Positions 43,501 to 51,119 of a DNA stretch of 64,000 nucleotides are shown piece after piece (the first letter of the stretch is position 1; each line of letters starts with the position of its first letter). The DNA is taken from positions 1 to 64,000 of the forward strand of contig NZ_BMRY01000011.1 in the NCBI RefSeq assembly GCF_014648875.1, written 5' to 3'. This DNA is from Streptomyces parvus. GTDB taxonomy: Bacteria > Actinomycetota > Actinomycetes > Streptomycetales > Streptomycetaceae. Position numbers and translations under genes: made by a program. The notes beneath the pieces were generated by a model. It searched no databases. It was not told where the DNA came from and saw only the letters and a list, made by a program, of their open reading frames with translations.

Positions 43501-46500
43501 TCATCGCCCGCGACACCGGCCGGGGCAAGCGACTCCTCGCCTACGCCGTGCCGTCGAAGGACGCCGCCACGCCGCCCGCACCGGGCGAGCTGCGCGACCA
43601 TCTGGCCGCCGCACTGCCCGAGCACATGGTCCCCGCGACCGTGACGCTGCTGGACGCCCTCCCCCGTACCGCCAACGACAAGCTGGACCACCGGGCACTG
43701 CCCGATCCCGAACCGCTCTCCCCCGCCGCCGGGGCGGAGACCGCCGGCGAGAGCAACCCGCACACGGAGATCGTGCGGGGTCTCTACGCCGACGTGCTCG
43801 GTATCGCGGAGCCCCCGGCCGCCGAGGCGGGCTTCCTGGACCTCGGCGGGCACTCCCTGCTCGCCGCCCGGCTGGCCGCCCGCGTCCGCGAGCACTTCGC
43901 CGTCCCGTTCTCCATCGCCGACGTCTTCCACAACTCCACCCCGGCGGCGCTCGCCGCGCAGGTCCGCACCCGCAGCGGCGCGGGCACCGCTTCCGTACCG
44001 CTCTCCCCCGTGCCCCGCACCGGTCCCCTCCCTCTCTCCCCGGCCCAGCAGCGGCTGTGGTTCCTCCACCGCCTCGAAGGCCCCAGCCCCACCTACAACA
44101 TCCCGCTCGTGCTCAACGTCAACGGCCCCCTGGACCGGGACGCACTCCAGCTCGCCCTGCACGATCTGGTGGACCGTCACGAGACACTGAGAACGGTATA
44201 TCCGCCCACTGACAACGCGTCCGGAAACGGCCCCGGAGCCGACGGGGACGACACCCCCCACCAGCTGATTCTTCCTCCGGGTCATGAGGCGGCCCGGCCG
44301 GTGCTGCACCTCGCGGAGCCGGGCAGCGATCTCACCGAGGCCGTCCGCCACTGCTTCGACCTCGCCACCGAGCCGCCGCTGCGCACCGTCCTCTTCGGCG
44401 ACGGGCCCGACCACCACACCCTGCTCCTGCTGCTCCACCACATCGCGGGCGACGGCGCCTCCACCACTCCCCTGGCCCGCGACCTCGCCACCGCCTACAC
44501 CGCGCGCCTGGCGGGCCGCGCCCCGGAGTTCACGCCCCTGGCCGGCCAGTACGTGGACCACGCGGCCCGGCTCCAGCTGCTGCTGGGCTCCCCGGCCGAG
44601 CCGACCGCGCTCGCCGAGGCCCAGCTCGCCCACTGGCGCGAGGCGCTCGCCGGGCTGCCGGACCAGCTGGAGCTGCCCGCAGACCGGCCCCGGCCGCCGG
44701 TGGCCACCTCGGCGGGCGACACCGTGCCCTTCGCGCTGGACGCCACGGCGCACGAGGCGCTGCGCCGGCTCGCCCGGGCGCACGGGGCGACCGTGTTCAT
44801 GACCGTGCAGGCCGGGCTCGCCGCGCTGCTGACCCGGCACGGCTGCGGCACCGACATCCCCCTCGGCACCCCCGTGGCGGGCCGCGACGACGACGCCACG
44901 GCCGGGCTCGTCGGCTTCTTCACCAACACCGTGGTCCTGCGCACCGACACCTCCGGCGATCCGGCCTTCGGTGACCTCCTGGACCGGGTGCGGGCGACCA
45001 CGCTCGCCGCGTACGAGCACGACGCGCTGCCGTTCGACCACCTCGTCGAGGCGCTGAACCCGCCGCGCTCGCTGTCCCGGCACCCGCTGTTCCAGGTGAT
45101 GCTGGCCTGGCAGTCGATCGCGGACGCGCCCGTCGCCCTCGGCCCGGACACCACCGCGCGGCTGACCGCCGTGCCGTCGGGCACCGCGAAGTTCGATCTG
45201 ACCCTGAACGCGGGCGAGCTGCCCGGCGGCGGGATCGGCGGTTTCCTGGAGTTCCGCACCGACCTCTTCGACCGGTCGACCGCCCAGGCCCTGGCGGACC
45301 GGCTGTCCCGGCTGCTGACGGCCGCCGCCGAACGGCCGGAGACGCCCGTCGGTCTGCTGCCCGTGCTGGGTGAGGACGAGGTGCACCGCGCCCTGGTCGA
45401 GGCCAACGGCGTGCCGTCGGGCGACCGGCCCGCGCCGCTCAGCCTGGCCGAGGTGTACGGGGCCGCCGCGCGCCGTCACCCGGAGCGGGTGGCGGTCAGC
45501 TGCGAGGGCGACTCGCTCACGTACGCCGAACTGTCCTCCCGGGCCCAGTCGCTGGCCCGGCTGCTGGCGGACCGGAACATCGGCCCCGGTTCGATCGTGG
45601 CGCTCGCGCTGCCGCGCTCCCTGGACCTGGTGGCCGGGCTGCTCGCGGTGTCGCTGGCGGGGGCCGCGTATCTGCCGATGGACCCGGACTACCCGGCCGA
45701 CCGGCTCGCGTACATGCTGGACGACGCCCGCCCGGCGGCGCTGATCACGGACGCGGCGACGGCCGGACGGCTGCCCGCGCACGACCTGCCGCTGATCACG
45801 GTGGACGAGGCGGCCGGATTCCCGGACGGGCCGGTCACCCAGGCGGACCGTACCCGGCCGCTGACCCCGCAGGACCCGGCGTACGTCATCTACACCTCGG
45901 GCTCCACCGGGCGGCCCAAGGGAGTCGTCGTCACCCAGCACAATGTGACGCGGCTGCTGACGGCGACCGAGCACTGGTTCTCGTTCGGGCCGGACGACGT
46001 GTGGACGCTGTTCCACTCCTACGCCTTCGACTTCTCCGTGTGGGAGCTGTGGGGCGCGCTGCTGTACGGCGGCCGGGTCGTCGTCGTGCCGCATGTGACC
46101 AGCCGTGACCCGCAGGCCTTCCTCCGGCTGCTGGCCGAGGAACGGGTGACCGTCCTCAACCAGACGCCCTCCGCCTTCTACCAGCTGGCCGCCGCCGACC
46201 GGGAGGCCCCCGGTCACGAACTGGCCCTGCGGTACGTGGTGTTCGGCGGGGAGGCGCTGGAGCTGGGGCGGCTCGCCGACTGGTACACCCGCCACCGGGA
46301 GAACGCGCCGACGCTGGTCAACATGTACGGCATCACCGAGACGACCGTCCATGTCTCGTATCTGGCGCTGGACCGGGCGACCGCCGCGTCCGCGGTCTCC
46401 AGCACGATCGGGGTGAACATCCCCGACCTGCGCGTCTACGTCCTGGACGACCGGCTCCAGCCGGTGCCGCCCGGGGTGACCGGCGAGATGTACGTCGCCG

Positions 46501-48035
46501 GTGAGGGTGTGGCGCTCGGCTATCTGGGCCGCCCGGACCTGACGGCGGGGCGTTTCGTCGCCGACCCGTTCGCGCATCTCTTCGGGGAGAGCGGGCGGCG
46601 GATGTACCGCTCGGGCGACCTCGCCCGGCGGCGCGTCGACGGCACGCTGGAGTACTTCGGCCGGGGCGACCAGCAGGTCAAGATCCGCGGGTTCCGCATC
46701 GAACCGGGCGAGATCGAGGCGGTGCTGGCCGCGCACCCGGAGGTCGCCGATGTGGCGGTCGTGGTCCGCGAGGACCAGCCCGGCGACAAGCGGCTGGTCG
46801 GATACGTCGTCCCCACGCCCGGCACGGACCCGGTCCCGGCGGCGCTGCGCGAGCACGGAGCCGCCACGCTGCCGGTGCACATGGTGCCCTCGGCGGTGGT
46901 GGTGCTGGAGAGGCTGCCGCTGACGGGCAACGGCAAGCTGGACCGCAAGGCGCTGCCCGCCCCGGGCGTTCCGGTGACCGCCGGTGGCCGCGCGCCGCGC
47001 ACGGTCCGCGAGGAGCAGCTCTGCTCGATCTTCGCGGAGGTGCTGGGGCTGCCGTCCGCCGGGGTGGAGGACAACTTCTTCGATCTGGGCGGGCATTCGC
47101 TGCTCGCGGTGCGCCTGGCCGGGCGGATCAGGTCGGCGTTCGGCATCGAGGTGTCGATCGGCACGGTGTTCCAGGCGCCGACGCCCGCCGCGCTGGACGC
47201 GGCGCTGGACGTCTCTCGCGAGGAGGACCCGCTGGATGTGCTGCTGCCGCTGCGGCCCGCCCGCCCCGGCGACCGGGCCCCGGTTCACTGCGTGCACCCG
47301 GCGGGCGGTCTCAGCTGGTGCTACGCCGGCCTCATCCGTCATCTGCCGGCCGATGTGCCGATCTACGGGCTCCAGGCCCAGGGCGTCGGTGAGGCGACGG
47401 CGGACGAGCCGCTGCCCACGACGCTGGAGGAGCTGGCCGCGCACTACGCGTCCCGGATCCGGGAGGTCCAGCCGGAGGGGCCCTACCGGCTGCTCGGCTG
47501 GTCGACCGGCGGCATCATCGCGCACGCGATCGCGGCGGTGCTGCAGGAGGCGGGCCAGGAGGTCGAGTTGCTGGCGATCCTGGACGCGTACCCCGCCGAG
47601 GGCTTCCGCGACCTGCCGGTGCCCGATCAGGCCGAAGCCCTCGAATCGCTGCTCACGATGGGCGGTTACGGCCCCGAGAGCCTCGGGGACAAGGAGCTGA
47701 ACACGGCGAACGTGGTGGAGGTGCTGCGCCGCGAGGGGTCCCCGCTGGCCGCGCTGTCCGCCGCGAAGATCGAGGCGCTCGGCGAGGTGTACCTCAACAC
47801 CAACGACCTCGTACGGGCCTACGACCACCGGGTGTTCCAGGGCGATGTGCTGTTCTTCCGGGCCACGGTGGACACCATCGACGACACCCTGACGCCCGAG
47901 ACGTGGACCCCGTACGTGAGCGGGCGCATCGACAACACGAATGTCGCCTGCTCGCACAAGGACATGACCCTGCCCGAGCCGATCGCGCACATCGCGCGCG
48001 TGGTCGCCGACCGACTGACCGAGCTGGAGAAGTGA
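40587..48035 (+). CDS. dhbF: dimodular catechol-siderophore NRPS, C-A-T-C-A-T-TE
   Basis: A 2482-residue synthetase of DhbF type. C1 has HHIAVD at 150-155. A1 has TSGSTGRPKG at 687-696. T1 carries Ser1090 in GGHSL. C2 has HHIAGD at 1284-1289. A2 has its YTSGSTG motif near 1769. T2 carries Ser2171, and the TE has GWSTGG with Ser2306. By hand alignment to GrsA the A1 code reads D-A-D-D-V-G-L-V-D-K, an acidic pocket suited to a basic amino acid, probably Arg. A2 reads D-F-W-N-V-G-M-V-H-K, almost the textbook Thr code. There is no epimerisation domain. Expected product: DHB-Arg-Thr, cyclised as a trimer by the TE, as in griseobactin. The ATG at 40587 follows AGGGGAG; a GTG at 40530 adjoining the iron box is the alternative. 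Confidence 0.95.
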   Translation: MHERPNRPTSTSAAHLGGALSPGLPLLSAQSGIYYAHQLAPLGTEFNTADCVEIDGPLDAGLFVEALRRAVGEAETLALRVSETDGVPMQRIVPATEPVVHRLEMTEAEAEAWMREDLARPVDLTADGSLMTQALIRIGEGRHRWYQRVHHIAVDAYALSLVGQRVAELYRALVAEEPLPESRFAPLSELTEQEGSYLVGEEYAADRAFWSARMAGSSVAVPDRSPLAAPAGEAPDGGRPHRTTDLPAETLERLSSAARAAKATWAELVVAATAGHLHRLTGTEDVVLGLPLTNRRGPAALRTPAMTVNVLPLRIAVRPGDTGAELLRRVVLEIREVRRHQRYPQADLRRDLALESAETPLTGPLVNVKPFDGALDFAGTTGTVRNLAAGPVEGLAVGAAPGPDGGLRLTLDADPAAYGPADLAAHEATWLRYLDGLAELLLTDPTRPIGTLDLLTGDQVRDVTSGRTEPAAALPLPRSFSAQAARTPDAVAVRSTVAGTFRGATAETNSGVDAGADAGARPRTEPGAGAAEAAAAPGAHLTFAELDAASDRLAHLLHGIGTSASGLPGGSGGTENAGSTGGAGGTVALALPRTADMVVALLAVLKAGLVCQPLDLGHPAARTLAVLEDARPLCVIGTAETLAALPEHGLPTIALDAPATAAALAAGPDGPLPAGPALGDPAYLIHTSGSTGRPKGVLVSHASLANLCAGHGTDHIAPAVARTGRERLRVAHSASFAFDASWDPLLWMVHGHELHLLDDAAYRDPAALTAYVDAHLVDYLDVTPSYAEALLAEGLLDEGRHHPAHIVVGGETVPPALWERLTEASAVHPVNLYGPTETTVDAYYWVPGETASRPDGRPVRGSRVYVLDSSLRPVPAGVTGELYVAGACLALGYLGRPDLSAERFVADPFGALHGEPGSRMYRTGDLVRRRADHTLEFLGRSDDQVKIRGFRIELGEIQARLTAHPQVVAAAVIARDTGRGKRLLAYAVPSKDAATPPAPGELRDHLAAALPEHMVPATVTLLDALPRTANDKLDHRALPDPEPLSPAAGAETAGESNPHTEIVRGLYADVLGIAEPPAAEAGFLDLGGHSLLAARLAARVREHFAVPFSIADVFHNSTPAALAAQVRTRSGAGTASVPLSPVPRTGPLPLSPAQQRLWFLHRLEGPSPTYNIPLVLNVNGPLDRDALQLALHDLVDRHETLRTVYPPTDNASGNGPGADGDDTPHQLILPPGHEAARPVLHLAEPGSDLTEAVRHCFDLATEPPLRTVLFGDGPDHHTLLLLLHHIAGDGASTTPLARDLATAYTARLAGRAPEFTPLAGQYVDHAARLQLLLGSPAEPTALAEAQLAHWREALAGLPDQLELPADRPRPPVATSAGDTVPFALDATAHEALRRLARAHGATVFMTVQAGLAALLTRHGCGTDIPLGTPVAGRDDDATAGLVGFFTNTVVLRTDTSGDPAFGDLLDRVRATTLAAYEHDALPFDHLVEALNPPRSLSRHPLFQVMLAWQSIADAPVALGPDTTARLTAVPSGTAKFDLTLNAGELPGGGIGGFLEFRTDLFDRSTAQALADRLSRLLTAAAERPETPVGLLPVLGEDEVHRALVEANGVPSGDRPAPLSLAEVYGAAARRHPERVAVSCEGDSLTYAELSSRAQSLARLLADRNIGPGSIVALALPRSLDLVAGLLAVSLAGAAYLPMDPDYPADRLAYMLDDARPAALITDAATAGRLPAHDLPLITVDEAAGFPDGPVTQADRTRPLTPQDPAYVIYTSGSTGRPKGVVVTQHNVTRLLTATEHWFSFGPDDVWTLFHSYAFDFSVWELWGALLYGGRVVVVPHVTSRDPQAFLRLLAEERVTVLNQTPSAFYQLAAADREAPGHELALRYVVFGGEALELGRLADWYTRHRENAPTLVNMYGITETTVHVSYLALDRATAASAVSSTIGVNIPDLRVYVLDDRLQPVPPGVTGEMYVAGEGVALGYLGRPDLTAGRFVADPFAHLFGESGRRMYRSGDLARRRVDGTLEYFGRGDQQVKIRGFRIEPGEIEAVLAAHPEVADVAVVVREDQPGDKRLVGYVVPTPGTDPVPAALREHGAATLPVHMVPSAVVVLERLPLTGNGKLDRKALPAPGVPVTAGGRAPRTVREEQLCSIFAEVLGLPSAGVEDNFFDLGGHSLLAVRLAGRIRSAFGIEVSIGTVFQAPTPAALDAALDVSREEDPLDVLLPLRPARPGDRAPVHCVHPAGGLSWCYAGLIRHLPADVPIYGLQAQGVGEATADEPLPTTLEELAAHYASRIREVQPEGPYRLLGWSTGGIIAHAIAAVLQEAGQEVELLAILDAYPAEGFRDLPVPDQAEALESLLTMGGYGPESLGDKELNTANVVEVLRREGSPLAALSAAKIEALGEVYLNTNDLVRAYDHRVFQGDVLFFRATVDTIDDTLTPETWTPYVSGRIDNTNVACSHKDMTLPEPIAHIARVVADRLTELEK

Positions 48036-48040
48036 CACCG

Positions 48041-48256
48041 ATGAGCGACGCATCCGCCAACCCCTTCGACGCGGACGGGGAGTTCCTCGTGCTGACCAAC
48101 GGGGAGGGTCAGCACTCGCTGTGGCCGCTGTTCGCCGCGGTGCCCGAGGGCTGGTCGACTGCGCACGGCCCGTGCGCCCGGCAGGACGCGCTGGACTGGA
48201 TCACCGCGCACTGGGCCGGTCCCACGTCCGCCCCCGTCGCCTCCGCCGCGCGGTGA
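48041..48256 (+). CDS. MbtH-like NRPS chaperone
   Basis: A 71-residue MbtH-family protein that binds adenylation domains and supports their folding or activity. Signature residues are visible: NPFD, FLVLTNGEGQHSLWP, and VPEGW followed by DALDWITAHW. It starts 5 bp after the synthetase stop and overlaps the exporter start by 4 bp (GTGA), so the three genes are one translational unit. Confidence 0.95.
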   Translation: MSDASANPFDADGEFLVLTNGEGQHSLWPLFAAVPEGWSTAHGPCARQDALDWITAHWAGPTSAPVASAAR

Positions 48257-49719
48257 GCGGGCTGCTGATCCGGCCCCGGATACGTCCCCGGGTCGCGGTC
48301 GTCCTCGTCTACACGGCCGCGATGTGCATGAACGGCCTGGACTCGACGATCGTGAACCCGGCGCTCTACACGATCGCGGGCGACTTCGGCCGTCCGCTGT
48401 CGGCCGCCAACACGGTGGAGACGGCCTTCCTGGTCGCGCTCGCGGTGGGGCTGCCGGTGGCGGGGTGGCTGGGCGACCGGTTCGGGACGAAGCGGGTGTT
48501 CCTCGGTGCGCTGGCCGCCTTCACTGTCGCCTCGGCGGTCTGCGGCCTGGCTCCGGACCTGAACACGCTGGTGGTGGCCCGGGCCGTACAGGGCCTGGCG
48601 GGCGGCTTGTTGACGCCGGTCGGGATGACGCTGCTGTTCCGGGCGTTCCCGCCGCACGAGCGGATGAAGCTGGCGAAGGTGCTGATCGTGCCGACGGCTC
48701 TGATGCCCGCGCTCGGTCCGCCGCTGGGCGGGCTGCTGACCGAACACCTCTCCTGGCACTGGCTGTTCTTCGTGAACGTGCCGATCGGGGCGGCGGCCGT
48801 CGTGCTGGGCGTCTTCGGTCTGCAGGAGCATGTCGAGGGCCCCGAGGGGAAGTTCGACACGGTCGGCTTCTGGCTGGCGACCCCGGCGCTGGGTCTGCTG
48901 ACGTACGCGCTGGGCTTCGGCCCCTCGCGGGGCTGGACGGAGCCCACCGTCGCCGTGAGCGCGGTGCTGGGGTCCGTTCTGCTGGTGGCGGCGGTGCTGC
49001 ACCAGGTGCGGGCGAAGACGCCGTTGCTGAAGCTGCGGCTGCTCGCCGACCGGGTGTACGGGTCGGCCTCGGCGCTCGCCGGGGTGACCGCGGCGGGGCT
49101 GATGGGCGTGCTGTTCGTCTTCCCCCTGCTCTACCAGGCGAGCCTGGGCGCTTCGGCGCTGGACGCCGGGCTGAGCGTGTTCCCGGAGGCGGTGGGGCTG
49201 ATGCTGGCCTCGCAGGTGGTGGACCGGCTGCTGCCGCGGCTCGGCCCCCGACTGCTGACCGTGCCGGCGCTGCTGGTCGCGGCGGCGGTCTTCGGTGCGC
49301 TGGCCGTGCCCGGAGTGGCGGAGAACGCGTGGAGCGTGCGCGGGCTGATGTTCCTGATCGGCCTGGTGCTGGGGACGGCGGTGCTGACCGTGCAGATCTC
49401 CGGCTTCGAGTCGATCGCGCCCCCGGACATGGGGCAGGCGATGGGTCTGTTCCAGATCGTCCGCACGCTGGGCGGCGCGTTGGGCATCGCCGCCTGTGCG
49501 GCGGTGATCGGCGGCGGCCACGTGACGGAGGCCTCCGCCGACCCGGGCCCGTACCGTACGGCGGTCTGGGTGACGGCGGGGCTCGTCGCGGTGGGCGCGC
49601 TGATCGCGCTGCGGCTGCCGCGCGAGGCCCCGCAGCCGCCGCCGTTCGACGACGAGGACGCCCCTGAGCCGCCCGGTGAGGGCCTGGCGGCCGAGGAGGC
49701 CCCGGTCGTCAAGGGCTGA
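48253..49719 (+). CDS. MFS transporter, probable siderophore exporter
   Basis: A 488-residue major facilitator of the DHA2/EmrB (14-helix) type. Motif A-like sequence is LGDRFGTKRVF after TM2. The antiporter-type motif C region lies near LIVPTALMPALGPPLGGLL. It ends in an acidic Pro/Glu-rich cytosolic tail. The GTG start overlaps the mbtH stop. Position in the biosynthetic operon makes secretion of the finished siderophore the likely role. Confidence 0.85.
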   Translation: MSGLLIRPRIRPRVAVVLVYTAAMCMNGLDSTIVNPALYTIAGDFGRPLSAANTVETAFLVALAVGLPVAGWLGDRFGTKRVFLGALAAFTVASAVCGLAPDLNTLVVARAVQGLAGGLLTPVGMTLLFRAFPPHERMKLAKVLIVPTALMPALGPPLGGLLTEHLSWHWLFFVNVPIGAAAVVLGVFGLQEHVEGPEGKFDTVGFWLATPALGLLTYALGFGPSRGWTEPTVAVSAVLGSVLLVAAVLHQVRAKTPLLKLRLLADRVYGSASALAGVTAAGLMGVLFVFPLLYQASLGASALDAGLSVFPEAVGLMLASQVVDRLLPRLGPRLLTVPALLVAAAVFGALAVPGVAENAWSVRGLMFLIGLVLGTAVLTVQISGFESIAPPDMGQAMGLFQIVRTLGGALGIAACAAVIGGGHVTEASADPGPYRTAVWVTAGLVAVGALIALRLPREAPQPPPFDDEDAPEPPGEGLAAEEAPVVKG

Positions 49720-49729
49720 GCGGGCACAC

Positions 49730-49781
49730 GAGTGAGGGGCGGGTGGCATCCGGAGGGGGGGATGCCACCCGCCCCTCACTC
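49730..49781. terminator. 22-bp-stem terminator after exporter gene
   Basis: Arms 49730-49751 and 49760-49781 are perfect reverse complements with a G-rich loop. It separates the plus-strand synthetase operon from the convergent esterase gene, 37 bp from the end of the latter, and can act in both directions. Confidence 0.8.
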
Positions 49782-49817
49782 ATGTCATCGCCGGGACGCG
49801 GGGCTGCGGAAGGGGGC

Positions 49818-51119
49818 TCAGCCCTCGCCGAGCAGGGCGGCCAGCCCGTCCGCGAGGCCGCCGCGCCAGCAGGCGTAGTCGTGGCCGCCGTTGAACTCCC
49901 GGTAGCGGACGTCGTATCCACGGGCGCGCAGCACATTGCGGAGCCTGCGGTTCTCCTGGAGGAGCATCCACTCCTGGAGGCCGACCTCCAGATGGAGGGT
50001 CACCGGCCTGCGCCCCGCCCAGGCGTACTGCCCGGTGAGCCATTCGCTGCCGCGTTCGTCGTCGGGCCACCAGAAGGATCCCGACTGGGAGAGCGCGAGG
50101 CCGAAGCGGTCGGGGCGCCGGAAGGCCGCGAACGCGGCGGTGAGGCCGCCCGCGCTCTGTCCGGCGACGACGGTCCGTGCGGCGTCGGCCCCGGCCCCGT
50201 ACTCCCGCTCGGCCCAGGGCAGCAGCGTGTCGGCGAGCCAGTCGACGAACGGGGCGCTGCACGCGAGGTCCTGCATGCGCCGGCCCATGGTGTCGACCAG
50301 GACCGCCACGGTGGGCGGGAGGTCTCCGTCGGCGTGCAGGTTGTCCAGGATGTCGCCGACGCCGAGGACCGGCCCCCACATCTCGCCGTCGAGGAGCACG
50401 GCGAGCGCGTACGGGCCGCCGTCGGGACGGTGGCCCGGCGGCAGATGGACGGTGACGGAGCGGCCGTCGACCTCGGTGTCGAGCGTGTGCCCCCGGTCCA
50501 CGCCGTCGCGCCGCCGGACACGTGACTGCGGCGGGGCCTCGGGGAGTTCGAGTACGGAGGCGGGGTTGCGGCCGTCCCGGGAGGGCAGCGGGGCACGGTC
50601 GTTGAGCGGGTCGGGTTCGGCGTGGTCGAGGACCCGGAGCCAGGAGGCCCGGTCGGCGCGCAGGGCGTCCTCGCGGGTGCCGTCGGTGGCGTGGAACTGG
50701 TACGAGGCGCGGTGGTCGGCGCGCAGCCGGTGGCTGATCGCCCAGACGCCGGTGCCGTCGACCCGCTGCATCAGATGCGGGGCGAGGTCGCCCGCGTGCC
50801 GGTCCTTGTCGGTGACCGTGTGGACGAGGGCGAGGACATGGGTGGCTGGGTGCGCGGGGTCCTCGCGGCGGACGAAGGTGACGAGCCGGTGGTCCGGGTC
50901 GCCCTCGGGGTCGGGTTCGACGAGGGGGGTGCCGGTGGCGGCCGCGTACCGCCAGAACGCCTCCTCGGCGTCGGGCTTGCCGGCGCGGACGTCCGTAAGG
51001 AGCGTACGCAACAGGGGGCTTCGCACGGCGGTCGCCTCGGATTCGGTCGGTCCCGCGGTTACGGGAGGGGCTGGCGGGTTCTTGCGCGGCGGATAGGTCA
51101 CGGTCGCCTCGCCTTTCAT
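49818..51119 (-). CDS. Fes-like enterochelin/siderophore esterase
   Basis: A 433-residue alpha/beta hydrolase of the enterochelin esterase family. The N-terminal domain (about 1-200) is the Fes-type cap seen in bacterial catecholate esterases. The C-terminal esterase D-like domain has VAVLVDTMGRRMQDLACSAPFVDWLADTL, nucleophile Ser in VVAGQSAGGLTAAF, and the catalytic His in NGGHDYACWR. It would open the trilactone of the imported ferric siderophore in the cytosol to free iron. The ATG at 51119 overlaps the permease stop (ATGA); a GTG at 51101 with AAGGCGAGG upstream is the alternative. Confidence 0.88.
   Translation of the reverse strand: MKGEATVTYPPRKNPPAPPVTAGPTESEATAVRSPLLRTLLTDVRAGKPDAEEAFWRYAAATGTPLVEPDPEGDPDHRLVTFVRREDPAHPATHVLALVHTVTDKDRHAGDLAPHLMQRVDGTGVWAISHRLRADHRASYQFHATDGTREDALRADRASWLRVLDHAEPDPLNDRAPLPSRDGRNPASVLELPEAPPQSRVRRRDGVDRGHTLDTEVDGRSVTVHLPPGHRPDGGPYALAVLLDGEMWGPVLGVGDILDNLHADGDLPPTVAVLVDTMGRRMQDLACSAPFVDWLADTLLPWAEREYGAGADAARTVVAGQSAGGLTAAFAAFRRPDRFGLALSQSGSFWWPDDERGSEWLTGQYAWAGRRPVTLHLEVGLQEWMLLQENRRLRNVLRARGYDVRYREFNGGHDYACWRGGLADGLAALLGEG

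Noticed and set aside
43170..48053. 1627-residue minus-strand frame opposite the synthetase
   Set aside because: Low-complexity Arg/Gly/Val-rich translation with no domain; it is the complement of conserved NRPS domains.
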